Positions 9,910-18,316 of a DNA stretch of 64,000 bases are shown here, one piece after another. The position numbers were made by a program, and so were the translations under genes. The DNA is from Candidatus Korobacter versatilis (lineage in GTDB: Bacteria > Acidobacteriota > Terriglobia > Terriglobales > Acidobacteriaceae). The stretch spans positions 496,001-560,000 of the forward strand of contig JACPNR010000004.1 in NCBI GenBank assembly GCA_016185395.1. The letters are read 5' to 3'. The notes beneath the pieces are model-generated. The model ran no database searches, was not told where the DNA came from, and saw nothing but the letters and a program-made list of their open reading frames with translations. Position 1 is the first letter of the stretch. Every line of letters starts with the position of its first letter.

Positions 9910-11160
9910 CTAATCCGCGCCCTTCGCCGCTCCCTGACAGCACTCCATGATCTCCGCTTCGGTCAGCAGCCGGTCGCTCTTCTTCGCCCGCGCGTAGATC
10001 TTCTCGATGTACGTGTCTTCGAGCGCGACGCCCCGCGTCTCGAGCCAGTGGATGATGTTCGACTTTCCCGACATCGGCCCGACTTCGATCGTCTGCTGCA
10101 TGCCGAACTCGCTCGCCGGCACGCCCGAGTACACCTCGTCCGCCAGCGCGCGGTCGCCCTTCTTGATGGCCTTGATCACCGCCGACGCGTGCACCCCGGT
10201 CGCCGTGCGGAACGCGTCCGCGCCCACCACCGGATAATTCTTCGGGATGGGCACGCCGGTGTATTGCGACACCTTCTCGCAATACTCCTTCAGCTTCGAG
10301 AGGTCCTGCTCCGCCCACGGCGAGATGCCCATCAGCTTCAGGTTCACCAGCATCTGGTCCATCTGCGTGTTGCCCACGCGCTCGCCGATACCGATGGCGC
10401 ACGCGTGCACGCAATCAGCGCCCGCCTCGAGCGCCGCGAACGAATTCGCGATCGCCAGGCCGCGGTCGCAGTGCCCGTGCCAGTCCACGCGGATCTTTTC
10501 TCCGGAAGGTTCCACCACCTGCGTCATCACGAACGTGATCAGCGCGCGGACTCCATCCGGCGTCGCGTGCCCGCACGTGTCGCACACCACGATCGCGCGC
10601 GCGCCGCACTCGATGGCCGTCGTGTACAGCCGCTTGACCGTTTCCGGATCGCACCGCGAGGTGTCTTCGGTCACGTACATCACGTCGAGGCCGAGCGACC
10701 GCGCGTAGGTCACCGCTTCGGCGGTGGTCTTCTGCAAGAAATCGTCCGACCAATCTTCCGTGTAGCGCCGTATCGGGCTCGACCCGATGAAGGTCGCGCA
10801 CTCGATCGCCACGCCCGTCTTCTGCGATATCTCGGCGACCGGCGTGATGTCGTTCTTGTGCGTGCGCGCCGCGCAGTTCGGCTTGATCTTCATCTTCGCG
10901 GACGCGATCTCGCGCGCCAGCCGCTCCACGTCGCCATACGCGCGCGGCCCGGCACCCGGCAATCCGATGTCGAGCATGTTGATGCCCAGGCTCTCCATCA
11001 GGTGGAGGATCTCGATCTTCTGTTCGATGGTGGGATCTTTGACCGACGGCGACTGCAACCCGTCGCGCAGCGACTCGTCATTCAGCAGCACGCGCTTGCC
11101 GCCCGGCTTCAACGCCGCTTGCTGCGTGTTCCAGTCGTGGATGAGTTGGTGATGTTTCAT
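9910..11160 (-). CDS. DRE-TIM metallolyase (2-isopropylmalate / homocitrate synthase family)
   Basis: Acyl-CoA-dependent aldol condensing enzyme of the HMGL-like TIM-barrel family, 416 aa. The DRE-type motif appears as LNDESLRDGLQSPSV near residue 26; further motifs are PGAGPRAYGDVERLA, ECATFIGSSP, VDWHGHCDRGLAIANSFAAL and GIGERVGNTQ. The length leaves no room for a full LeuA regulatory domain, as in short LeuA-like, citramalate or homocitrate synthases. The exact substrate cannot be read from sequence. Starts at ATG 11160. Confidence 0.82.
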   Translation of the reverse strand: MKHHQLIHDWNTQQAALKPGGKRVLLNDESLRDGLQSPSVKDPTIEQKIEILHLMESLGINMLDIGLPGAGPRAYGDVERLAREIASAKMKIKPNCAARTHKNDITPVAEISQKTGVAIECATFIGSSPIRRYTEDWSDDFLQKTTAEAVTYARSLGLDVMYVTEDTSRCDPETVKRLYTTAIECGARAIVVCDTCGHATPDGVRALITFVMTQVVEPSGEKIRVDWHGHCDRGLAIANSFAALEAGADCVHACAIGIGERVGNTQMDQMLVNLKLMGISPWAEQDLSKLKEYCEKVSQYTGVPIPKNYPVVGADAFRTATGVHASAVIKAIKKGDRALADEVYSGVPASEFGMQQTIEVGPMSGKSNIIHWLETRGVALEDTYIEKIYARAKKSDRLLTEAEIMECCQGAAKGAD

Positions 11161-11180
11161 TCCGTCATCGACATTGATGA

Positions 11181-11230
11181 GGTGTCATGCTGAGGAGCCC
11201 GCCGCGGCGGGCGACGAAGCATCTCACCGC
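11181..11230 (+). repeat. C-type dispersed element with GCCCGCCGCGGCGGGC core
   Basis: GTGTCATGCTGAGGA, then a perfect 16-bp palindrome, then GACGAAGCATCTCACC. Same ends as the copies at 15610 and 18317, different core. Confidence 0.8.
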
Positions 11231-11260
11231 CCGACTGCTTGCGTGGGCGACCAGCATGCT

Positions 11261-11596
11261 CTACTTCTTGTCGTCCTTCGGCGCGATTGTCAGCCCGAAG
11301 TCCGAGATGCTCCCACGCCCGGCCACATTCAGCGCGCCCGGCTCCTCTGGATTCGGGAAGTACAGAGTCTTGCAGTGTTCGCAGCGATAGACCTCAGCGT
11401 TCGGACCGAGCTGCCGCGCGATGTCGCCGCACGCCTGTTCCTTCACGTCGGTCATGTAGAACCAGCGCTTCAGGTGGCCGCCGCACAGCTTGCCCTTCTC
11501 GTTCTTCTCGTTGCACGAGCGCTGCCCCGGCTTCTTGACCTTCGTCTTGTGGTTCGCCAGTTGCGGGGCCTGCGCGTTCGCCATCGACGTTGCCAT
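11261..11596 (-). CDS. conserved small protein with Cys pairs (zinc-ribbon-like)
   Basis: A 111-aa cytosolic protein with no family I can name. ATG 11596 is preceded by AGGAGAG at good spacing; a longer open frame is a shadow of truA. Cysteines occur as CNEKNEKGKLCGGH and later YRCEHCKTLYFPNP, a possible split zinc site. The C-terminus contains GSISDFGLTIAPKDDKK. It lies just downstream of truA on the same strand (38 nt), suggesting co-transcription. Confidence 0.75.
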   Translation of the reverse strand: MATSMANAQAPQLANHKTKVKKPGQRSCNEKNEKGKLCGGHLKRWFYMTDVKEQACGDIARQLGPNAEVYRCEHCKTLYFPNPEEPGALNVAGRGSISDFGLTIAPKDDKK

Positions 11597-11634
11597 TCGT
11601 TCTCTCCTGCGAAAGCCGATTGTAACTGATGCCG

Positions 11635-12408
11635 CTAATACTCCACTGAGATCAGGGACAGCCCTTCCGCCGGCGCCGTCGCTCCCGCCGCCGACCGGCT
11701 CCTTTTCTCGAGGATGGTCTTTAGATCCGCCGGCTTCAGCGTCCCTTTCCCCACTAGCAAGAACGTGCCCACCAGGTTCCGCACCATGTGATGAAGGAAA
11801 CCAGTGCCGCGTATCTCGTAGATCAGTTCCTCGCCCTCGCGCCGGAACTCCGACGCAAACACCGTCCGCACATTCGAGCGCTCCGCGTCGTCCTTGCCCT
11901 TCTCCGCATCCACCGCCGCGAAGGACGTGAAGTCGTGCTCGCCCACCACCAGCCGGGCCGCTTCTGCCATCGCCTGCTCGTCCAGCGGATAAGGATGATG
12001 CGTCACGTACCGCGCCAGGAATGGTGGGCATATCCCCGCCCGCCACACGCGATACCGGTACGTCTTCGCCTTCGCCGACCGGCGCGCGTGGAAGTCCTCC
12101 GCCACCTCCTCCACCCGCAGCACGCGGACGCTCTTAGGCAAGGTGTCATTGAGCGCGATCACCATGTTCCCGGCCGGGATCGGGCTGGCCGTCCGCACCG
12201 TAGCGACCTGCCCCAGCGCGTGGACACCAGCGTCCGTCCTCCCCGACCCCTGCGGCAGCTCCACTCCGCTCGCCCCCGTCACGCGCTCCAGGGCCTCGGC
12301 CAGCGCAGCCTGCACCGTTGGCTTCCCCGGCTGCACCTGCCAGCCAAAGAAGTCGCTGCCGTCATACGCCAATGTGATTTTGAGGGTCCGCACCAAAATA
12401 TTTGCCAA
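11635..12408 (-). CDS. truA: tRNA pseudouridine(38-40) synthase
   Basis: Modifies uridines 38-40 of the tRNA anticodon arm. 257 aa, normal length. Landmarks: LTLAYDGSDFFGWQ-like N-terminus (KITLAYDGSDFFGWQVQ), the catalytic aspartate in GSGRTDAGVHALGQVA, the YRYRVW strand and the FLHHMVRNLVGT motif. ATG 12408 is used; an in-frame GTG a few codons later is possible. Confidence 0.95.
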   Translation of the reverse strand: MANILVRTLKITLAYDGSDFFGWQVQPGKPTVQAALAEALERVTGASGVELPQGSGRTDAGVHALGQVATVRTASPIPAGNMVIALNDTLPKSVRVLRVEEVAEDFHARRSAKAKTYRYRVWRAGICPPFLARYVTHHPYPLDEQAMAEAARLVVGEHDFTSFAAVDAEKGKDDAERSNVRTVFASEFRREGEELIYEIRGTGFLHHMVRNLVGTFLLVGKGTLKPADLKTILEKRSRSAAGATAPAEGLSLISVEY

Positions 12409-12590
12409 CCGCCGCCGCCCGACCGCGTCAAATCCTAGCGGGCCGGGGTTCGTAGGATGTCTTCTCTAATGCTTCGCTGCGACCGTGGTTTATACTATGC
12501 CACTTCCAGAGACACACGTCGCCGGCCCACGCCGTTCCACCGGGGCGCTCGGATTTCGGAACTTGCTGCCCCCAAACTGCGTATAACTCG

Positions 12591-12619
12591 TTGACGATTT
12601 CAGGTTTAGGCAGTCTTTA
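12591..12619 (+). promoter_or_regulatory. weak candidate promoter for the tolC-like gene
   Basis: TTGACG (12591-12596) with a 17-nt spacer to TCTTTA (12614-12619). The -10 match is poor. The 12409-12677 gap shows nothing else that I recognise. Confidence 0.3.
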
Positions 12620-12677
12620 AGGAAGCTTCACGCAAAACTACCAGGACCTCACCGCTCGATTCATGGGAGATATGGGA

Positions 12678-14753
12678 ATGCCGATCCGCACGCTCTTTGG
12701 TTCCACTCTGCCTGCCGCCCGCCGCACCGTCGCGCTCGGCCTCGCACTCGCCATCGGTCTCGGACCGTTTGCCGCGCCTGCTTTGGCACAAGACACCACC
12801 CCGCCGGCGACGACCTCACAACCGGCGCAGGCGCAGATGCAGGCGCCTTCTTCCGCGCAGGCCGCGGTCGTTCCCACCCGGCAGGATTACTCCAAGCCGC
12901 GCTCCCATTTCATCAATCCCGTCGCTCCCTACATCGGGCGCGACGTTCCGGAGCCGTCCTTCGCCAACACGGCGCGTATCGACCAACTCATGCGCAACGG
13001 CACGCTCTACCTTTCGATGAACGACGTCATCGCGCTCGCCCTCGAGAACAACCTTGATCTCGCCATCGCGCGCTATAACCTCTCCATCGCCGATACCGAT
13101 ATCCTGCGCGCCAGTTCCGGTGGCTCCACGCGCGGCGTCGCCAGCGGTCTGGTGCAAGGCACGCCCGGCGGCGGCGTCGGCGGCTTCGGCACGGGCGCGT
13201 CCGGCGCGGGCGCCGGCGGAACCACCTCCGGCGCGGGTGGCGCCGGCACCGGTACCGGTGGCCTGGTCTCTTCCACGCTTGGTACCGGCACGGTGATCGA
13301 TTCTCTTGACCCGATCCTCAGTTCCAGCCTTAGCCTCGGACACCTCACCTTTACTACCCCCAACACCGTCACCACTGGTATTCCCAACGTGCAGCAGAAT
13401 ACCGGCACGGTCAACTTCAATTACTTCCAGGGCTGGAGCACCGGCACCGCTCTGAACGTCGGTTTCAATAACGGTCGCAACGTGACCAACAGTCCCTTCA
13501 CCACCATTAATCCCAACCTTACCTCCAGTTTCCGCATGACGCTCCGGCAGCATCTTCTCGCCGGCTTCGGCACGGCCGCCAACCGCCGCTTCATCCGCAT
13601 CGCCAAGAACAACCGCGAGATCTCTGACATTGGCTTCCGCAATCAGGTGTCTACCACCGTGTCGCAGATACAGAACATCTACTGGGATCTCGTCAACGCC
13701 TACGAAGACGTGAAAGTAAAACAGCGCTCACTCGACCTCGCCAACAAGACTCTCTCCGACAACAAGAAGCAGGTCGAGATCGGCACTCTCGCCCCCATCG
13801 AGATCACGCGCGCGCAGAGCGAAGCGTCCACGCGCGAGCAGGACCTCATTGTTTCGCAGACCAACCTTCAGCTCCAGCAATTGCTGATGAAGAACGCCAT
13901 CAGCCGCAGCCTCACCGATCCGCAACTCGCCACCGCACCCGTCGTTCCTACCGACACCATGGCCATCTCCGACCAGGAGCCGGTCGTGCCCACGCAAGAC
14001 TTGATCAACGACGCGCTCGGCCACCGCCCAGAACTCGCCCAAGCCCGCATCGACCTCACCAACCGCGACATCACCAAGAAATCCGCGCGCAACGCCTTGC
14101 TGCCCACCGCCGACCTCAGCGCCTGGTACGGTGGCTCTGGACTCGCTGGCGATCAGAACCCCCTTTCCCCTTGCGGCGCGCCGGCGCCCCCTTGCGTCCA
14201 ACGCACGGGGTATCCCCAAGCCTTCAGCAATCTCTTCACTGGCAATCTGCCCGACTACGGTGTTGGCATGAGCTTCTCCATCCCCATCCGCAACCGCGCG
14301 GCGCAGGCCGACCAGGTCCGCTCCGAGCTGGAGTATCGCCAGGCGCAGATGCGCTTGCAGCAACTCCAGAACCAGGTGTCCATCGAGGTCCGCAACGCGC
14401 AGTACGCCCTGCAACAGAACCGTGCTCGCGTCGAGGCCGCGCAGAAAGCCCGCGACCTCGCGCAGCAATCGCTCGACGCCGAGCAGAAGAAGTACGCTCT
14501 TGGCGCATCCACCAACACGCTCGTCCTGCAAGCGCAGCGCGACTTGGCGCAGGCCTCTTCCAACGTCGTCCTCTCCACCACGGCGTATGAGAAGTCCCGC
14601 GTCGAGCTTGACCGCGTGACCGGGCTCACCCTCGACCACAACAACATCTCGCTGGCCGATTCCGAAGTCGGGATCGTCACCAAGATGCCGAGCGCCCCGG
14701 GCGTCACCCCGCGCACCGACCTCACTCCCGACCAGCAGCAACCGCAGCAGTAG
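12678..14753 (+). CDS. TolC-family outer membrane efflux protein with Gly/Ala-rich insertion
   Basis: Outer-membrane channel component for type I secretion or RND efflux, about 691 aa, longer than the usual 430-500. Start ATG 12678 has GGGAGATATGGGA upstream; ATG 12663 and 12672 are in frame. A signal peptide ends near PAALAQ-like ALAQD. The OEP core shows two repeated coiled-coil halves (for example QIQNIYWDLVNAYEDVK; QVSIEVRNAQYALQQNRARV). Residues about 145-217 form a Gly/Ala/Thr-rich insertion (GVGGFGTGASGAGAGG and similar) between the first coil helices. No inner-membrane partner is adjacent. The C-terminus is Pro/Gln-rich. Confidence 0.9.
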   Translation: MPIRTLFGSTLPAARRTVALGLALAIGLGPFAAPALAQDTTPPATTSQPAQAQMQAPSSAQAAVVPTRQDYSKPRSHFINPVAPYIGRDVPEPSFANTARIDQLMRNGTLYLSMNDVIALALENNLDLAIARYNLSIADTDILRASSGGSTRGVASGLVQGTPGGGVGGFGTGASGAGAGGTTSGAGGAGTGTGGLVSSTLGTGTVIDSLDPILSSSLSLGHLTFTTPNTVTTGIPNVQQNTGTVNFNYFQGWSTGTALNVGFNNGRNVTNSPFTTINPNLTSSFRMTLRQHLLAGFGTAANRRFIRIAKNNREISDIGFRNQVSTTVSQIQNIYWDLVNAYEDVKVKQRSLDLANKTLSDNKKQVEIGTLAPIEITRAQSEASTREQDLIVSQTNLQLQQLLMKNAISRSLTDPQLATAPVVPTDTMAISDQEPVVPTQDLINDALGHRPELAQARIDLTNRDITKKSARNALLPTADLSAWYGGSGLAGDQNPLSPCGAPAPPCVQRTGYPQAFSNLFTGNLPDYGVGMSFSIPIRNRAAQADQVRSELEYRQAQMRLQQLQNQVSIEVRNAQYALQQNRARVEAAQKARDLAQQSLDAEQKKYALGASTNTLVLQAQRDLAQASSNVVLSTTAYEKSRVELDRVTGLTLDHNNISLADSEVGIVTKMPSAPGVTPRTDLTPDQQQPQQ

Positions 14754-14767
14754 GTTCTTTCTCTGAA

Positions 14768-14800
14768 GGCCGTCCGCCTAGGCGGACGGCCGTTTTCTTT
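14768..14800 (+). terminator. intrinsic terminator after the tolC-like gene
   Basis: Perfect 11-bp stem GGCCGTCCGCC / GGCGGACGGCC (14768-14778, 14781-14791) with a TA loop, followed by GTTTTCTTT. Begins 12 nt after the stop codon. Confidence 0.93.
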
Positions 14801-14805
14801 CGCGT

Positions 14806-14811
14806 TATAAT
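14806..14811 (+). promoter_or_regulatory. TATAAT -10 element 11 nt before the small coiled-coil ORF
   Basis: Exact TATAAT; the predicted transcription start (about 7 nt downstream) would leave a leader of roughly 5 nt before ATG 14823. No convincing -35. Confidence 0.55.
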
Positions 14812-14822
14812 TCCCGCCTCCC

Positions 14823-15035
14823 ATGGAATGCGACGAACTCATCCGCCTGCGCTCCGAAGCGCAGCAGCTCCGCAAGGAACTCGAGGACCGCCGCGCCAAG
14901 GCGCGCGAGCGCAAGAGCCTGGAGCGTCCCGACCGCCCCAACGCCTTCGATTTCGATGGCTTCCTCAAGCGCAAGATCCATCGCGCCGCCCTCGCCATCG
15001 AGCAGCACGTCGCCAAACACCAATGCCAGGATTAA
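14823..15035 (+). CDS. small coiled-coil protein, 70 aa
   Basis: Unrecognised small charged protein. Residues 5-35 (LIRLRSEAQQLRKELEDRRA) are strongly helical and heptad-like; the rest contains FDGFLKRKIHRAALAIEQH. Codon usage fits real genes (G/C at third positions) better than the overlapping frame used by the next gene's spurious N-terminal extension. TATAAT sits 11 nt upstream and no Shine-Dalgarno is visible. It precedes the SET gene by 56 nt and may share its transcript. Confidence 0.65.
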   Translation: MECDELIRLRSEAQQLRKELEDRRAKARERKSLERPDRPNAFDFDGFLKRKIHRAALAIEQHVAKHQCQD

Positions 15036-15091
15036 GACCTCCGGCGCCGTTTCAACTCTCCGACTTAGGCTGGCATCCAATCCCTCGGCCC

Positions 15092-15580
15092 ATGGGACTT
15101 ATCATCCGCTCCTCCCGTATCCACGCCGCCGGCTGCTACACCACCGCCCCGATCAAGCAAGGGACGAAGGTCGTGGAATACACCGGCCCGCGCCTGAAGC
15201 CGCAGGACTGCGTCGATCTCTACGACGACTCCGGTTCCACCTACTTGTTCGGGATGGAAGGCGATATGTTGGTCATCGACGGACACGGCATGGCTGCCTT
15301 CGTCAATCACTCCTGCGACCCCAACTGCGAGACGGACGAGGTCGACGGGCACGTCTGGATCGTCGCCACCCGCAACATCGCTCCGGAAGAAGAGCTCACC
15401 TACGACTACAACCTGTACGACGGCGAGGACTTGAACGACGCGCCCTGCCACTGCGGCGCAAAGAAGTGCCGTGGCACGATGTATGAGCCGGAGGAGATCG
15501 CCCGCCTCAAGCGCCTTGCCCGCCAGGGCAAGGCCAAAGCTCCTGCCAAAAAGAAAAAGCCGCACCGGCGTGCGGCTTAG
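15092..15580 (+). CDS. SET-domain protein-lysine methyltransferase with basic tail
   Basis: Predicted S-adenosylmethionine-dependent lysine methyltransferase, 162 aa from ATG 15092. The frame is open back to 14828, but that extension is Arg/Pro-rich shadow sequence. SET motifs: GCYTTAPIKQGTKVVEYTG, AFVNHSCDPNCET (NHSC, residues 72-75) and EELTYDYNLYD (catalytic Tyr region), followed by a post-SET-like CHCGAKKC (119-126). The C-terminus is a Lys-rich tail (KAKAPAKKKKPHRR). Target unknown; bacterial SET proteins have been linked to nucleoid proteins or ribosomal proteins. Confidence 0.88.
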   Translation: MGLIIRSSRIHAAGCYTTAPIKQGTKVVEYTGPRLKPQDCVDLYDDSGSTYLFGMEGDMLVIDGHGMAAFVNHSCDPNCETDEVDGHVWIVATRNIAPEEELTYDYNLYDGEDLNDAPCHCGAKKCRGTMYEPEEIARLKRLARQGKAKAPAKKKKPHRRAA

Positions 15581-15609
15581 GTCTTGCCGGATTTCAACTC
15601 TTCATGGAA

Positions 15610-15711
15610 GCGTCATGCTGAGGAGCAAACATCTCACTCCTCATCGCTCTCAGGCCCTCTGCGTTTCCCGTTTTCAGGCCACTCGAAGCTCGCGACTCAA
15701 AACTCGTAACT
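15610..15711 (+). repeat. C-D-E mosaic repeat
   Basis: In order: GCGTCATGCTGAGGAGC...CATCTCACTCC (C, without an insert), CCCTCTGCGTTTCCCG (D-like), and CTCGAAGCTCGCGACTC/AAAACTCGTAACTC (E). Lies between the convergent SET and STAS genes. Confidence 0.75.
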
Positions 15712-16068
15712 CTACGCCTTCGCCGTCGCTCCGAACGAGCTCACGGCCTTCTCTTCGCTGTCAAACACTTCAAACACCGTCACCAGCTTGGTGATCTGCA
15801 ACTGGTCGCCCACGCGCTGCGTGAGGTTCGCCAGCTTGATGTCGCCACCCGCGGCGCGCGCCGAGGTGTAGAGCCCGACCAGCGTGCCGAGCCCGCCGCT
15901 GTCGATGTAGCTCACTCCACCCAGGTTCAAGACGATGTTTTTCTGCGTCGTCAGCAGGTTCTTTACCTGCTCGCGTAAGTTCGCCGCTTCTTCCCCAAAC
16001 ACGATTCGGCCATTGCAGTGGACTACGGTCACGCCCTCCAACTGCTTCGTGCTTATCTTCAAGCTCAT
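15712..16068 (-). CDS. STAS-domain anti-sigma factor antagonist
   Basis: SpoIIAA/RsbV-like regulator that binds a partner-switching kinase when unphosphorylated. 118 aa from ATG 16068, chosen because AGGAGG lies 7 nt upstream; a longer frame to 16113 exists. The phosphorylatable serine is in LGGVSYIDSGGLGTLVGLY. No anti-sigma kinase, phosphatase or sigma factor gene is adjacent, so the partner is encoded elsewhere. Divergent from dnaX. Confidence 0.88.
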   Translation of the reverse strand: MSLKISTKQLEGVTVVHCNGRIVFGEEAANLREQVKNLLTTQKNIVLNLGGVSYIDSGGLGTLVGLYTSARAAGGDIKLANLTQRVGDQLQITKLVTVFEVFDSEEKAVSSFGATAKA

Positions 16069-16197
16069 CTCCAACCTCCTGCCGACAAAGGGGTAGCGGC
16101 AGTACGGACGCACATCCTACGAGCCTGCTCCTCTGTTTGCAAGCACGCACTGTCCTTGCTGGTCATTTCTGAGCGGAGACGCGACTCTGACCCAAGC

Positions 16198-16203
16198 TAT
16201 AAT
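16198..16203 (+). promoter_or_regulatory. TATAAT -10 element 11 nt before dnaX
   Basis: Exact TATAAT, ATG at 16215, no Shine-Dalgarno between. Predicted leader about 5 nt. Confidence 0.55.
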
Positions 16204-16214
16204 CACAATCTTCC

Positions 16215-17978
16215 ATGAGCTATCAGGTCCTCGCGCGCAAGTACCGCCCGCAGAAGTTCTCCGACGTCATCGGGCAGGAGCACGTCACGCGCACCCTGAT
16301 GAACGCCATCTCTCAGGCGCGCATCGCCCACGGCTACATCTTCAGTGGACACCGCGGCATCGGCAAGACCACCGTCGCCCGCATCCTCGCCATGGCGCTC
16401 AACTGTAAGGCGGGCAGCGGTCCCCAGGCCGAGCCTTGCGGCGTGTGCGATTCCTGCCGCGAGATACGCGAAGGCGCCGTCGGCGCCATGAACGTCATCG
16501 AGATCGACGCCGCCACCAACCGCGGCATCGACGAAGTCCGCAGCATCATCGCGACTTCCGAAGGACAGCCCGCGCGCGGCGATCGCTACCGCATCTTCAT
16601 CCTCGACGAAGCCCACCAGATCACCGAAGCCGCCTTCAACGCGCTGCTCAAGACCCTCGAGGAGCCGCCGCCGTGGGTCGTCTTCATGATGGCCACCACG
16701 CAGCCCGAAGACATCCCGCAGACCATCCGCTCGCGCTGCCAGCACTTCAGTTTTCACGCGGTCAAGTTCGCGGACATCGTCACCCAGCTCCGCGACATCG
16801 CCAGGCAGGAAAAGATCAAGCTCGATGACGACGCCGTCGCCGTGCTCGCCGAAGCCGGCGATGGTTCCATGCGCGACGCGCTCAGCATCATGGACCAGGC
16901 CATCGCCTGCTGCGGCGCCACACTTACCGCTGAGCTTGTCCGCTCGCTCGTCGGCGCCGTGCCCGCCGAAACGCTCGAGCGCGTGATGGACGCCGTCGAG
17001 CGCAGCGCTGCCGACGACGCCCTTCGCTTGGTCGACCAGCTCGTCACCGAAGGCCAGAGCCCCACCCACTTCGCGCGCCAGCTCGTGCGCTTCCTGCGCA
17101 ACGCTCTCGTCGCCAAAGTATCGAGCAGCGATTCCCCGCTGCTCCAGATCTCCGCCGGCGAACGCGCCCGCGTCGCCCGCATCGCCGGCAAGTTCTCGGA
17201 AGAAGATCTCGCGCGCTTCCTCGCCATCATGCTGCGCACGCACGACGAACTCGGCTACCGCCAGGAACAGCGCTTCCACCTCGAACTCGGCATATTGAAG
17301 ATGGTCCACGCCCAGCGCCTCCTCCCACTCGAACAGCTCCTGAGCAACGCTCCTCTCCCTGCACGCTCGCCCTCGCAGCCGGAACGTAGCGCCGGTGTCC
17401 CGCCGGCTGTGCCGCGGGCGTCCTCGCCCGCGGCGAAAACGCCCGAGCCTCCCCGCGTCTCGCCCTTCGAGCGCGACCGCGCGCGCAAGACCGAACAGAG
17501 TAGCGTCGGCGTCTCGCCCGCCGCCACCGCAACCGCGGTCGTCCTCGCCGAACCACCGCCGGAGCCCGCCGCCGACCTTTCCCCCGATTCCCTGTGCGAG
17601 CGCGTCGTCGCCGCGCTCGAGTCCGCCGGACAGCGCACCCTCGCCTACATGCTCGCCGATGGCGAATGGAAGCTCAGCGGCGCCGAAGTCCTCATCAACG
17701 TCCCGAAGTCACCTGCCGTGGTGGACATGGCACTTGGCCCTGAGCCGAAGCGCCTGCTCACCACGGCGCTCAACGAAGCCGCCGGACGCGCGCTGCGCTT
17801 CAAGGTCGTCGGCGTCGGCGCGGCGGCCAACGGCGGGAACGGCAATGGCGCTTCCGCTAATCCGCAAGCCGCAGCGCCCCGCGGACGCGTTGCCGATGAG
17901 CCCGTCGTGCGCCGAATGCAGGAAAAGTTCAACGCCGAGATCCGCAGCGTCATCGATCACAAGAACAAGAAACCGTGA
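16215..17978 (+). CDS. dnaX: DNA polymerase III subunit gamma/tau
   Basis: Clamp-loader ATPase, 587 aa. The N-terminus MSYQVLARKYRPQKFSDVIG, Walker A FSGHRGIGKTTVARIL, zinc cysteines around CGVCDSC, Walker B FILDEAHQIT and sensor motif TTQPEDIPQTIRSRC are all present. The region after about residue 380 is a Pro/Ala-rich linker, then a short tau-like C-terminal domain. Two stretches of the linker (residues about 394-407 and 429-437) are encoded by copies of the GTAG hairpin repeat read in frame. First gene of a dnaX-ybaB-recR cluster, a widely conserved order. Confidence 0.97.
   Translation: MSYQVLARKYRPQKFSDVIGQEHVTRTLMNAISQARIAHGYIFSGHRGIGKTTVARILAMALNCKAGSGPQAEPCGVCDSCREIREGAVGAMNVIEIDAATNRGIDEVRSIIATSEGQPARGDRYRIFILDEAHQITEAAFNALLKTLEEPPPWVVFMMATTQPEDIPQTIRSRCQHFSFHAVKFADIVTQLRDIARQEKIKLDDDAVAVLAEAGDGSMRDALSIMDQAIACCGATLTAELVRSLVGAVPAETLERVMDAVERSAADDALRLVDQLVTEGQSPTHFARQLVRFLRNALVAKVSSSDSPLLQISAGERARVARIAGKFSEEDLARFLAIMLRTHDELGYRQEQRFHLELGILKMVHAQRLLPLEQLLSNAPLPARSPSQPERSAGVPPAVPRASSPAAKTPEPPRVSPFERDRARKTEQSSVGVSPAATATAVVLAEPPPEPAADLSPDSLCERVVAALESAGQRTLAYMLADGEWKLSGAEVLINVPKSPAVVDMALGPEPKRLLTTALNEAAGRALRFKVVGVGAAANGGNGNGASANPQAAAPRGRVADEPVVRRMQEKFNAEIRSVIDHKNKKP
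17396..17434 (+). repeat. A-type GTAG hairpin repeat in frame inside dnaX
   Basis: GTAGCGCCGGTGTCCCGCCGG is followed by GCCGCGGGCGTCCTCGCCCG, matching intergenic A elements such as 48939-48985 except for a few changes. Its TAG is out of frame, so it encodes SAGVPPAVPRASSPAA. Confidence 0.8.
17500..17525 (+). repeat. second partial A-type repeat inside dnaX
   Basis: GTAGCGTCGGCGTCTCGCCC resembles the first half of A elements and is read in the same frame as the copy 104 nt upstream, giving SVGVSPAA. Confidence 0.6.
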
Positions 17979-18003
17979 CCGGAGAAAGAAGAGACCCGTA
18001 GTT

Positions 18004-18300
18004 ATGGGTGGTTTTGATCTTCAGCGCCTGATGTCGCAGGCGAAGCAGCAATACGAATCTCTGCAGAAGAAGATGCAGGAGACCGTGATCGAATCGTCTT
18101 CTGGCGGGGGCACCGTCAAGGTCCGCATGAACGGACAGAGGCAGTTGCTCGCCATCACCATCGATCCCGAAGCCGTCAAGGCCGGCGACGTCGAGATGCT
18201 CCAGGACCTCGTCCTCGCCGCCGTCAACGAGGCGGCTCGCAAGATCGAAGACGAGATGAAGTCCACCGTCGGCGGCATGCTCGGCGGCATGGGCATGTAG
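18004..18300 (+). CDS. YbaB/EbfC family nucleoid-associated protein
   Basis: Small DNA-binding dimer, 98 aa from ATG 18004, 25 nt after dnaX. Typical features: MGGFDLQRLMSQAKQ N-terminal helix, GGGTVKVRMNGQRQLLAI core and a Gly/Met-rich C-terminus ending GGMLGGMGM. Lies between dnaX and recR as in many bacteria, suggesting a role alongside RecR and replication. Confidence 0.94.
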   Translation: MGGFDLQRLMSQAKQQYESLQKKMQETVIESSSGGGTVKVRMNGQRQLLAITIDPEAVKAGDVEMLQDLVLAAVNEAARKIEDEMKSTVGGMLGGMGM

Positions 18301-18316
18301 CCAAGCTTTTCAGGAA

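Noticed and set aside
14828-15091. N-terminal extension of the SET protein to 250 aa
   Set aside because: The extra 88 residues are Arg/Pro/Gln-rich and lie in a shadow frame of the 70-aa ORF, whose codon use looks genuine; the SET domain starts cleanly at ATG 15092.
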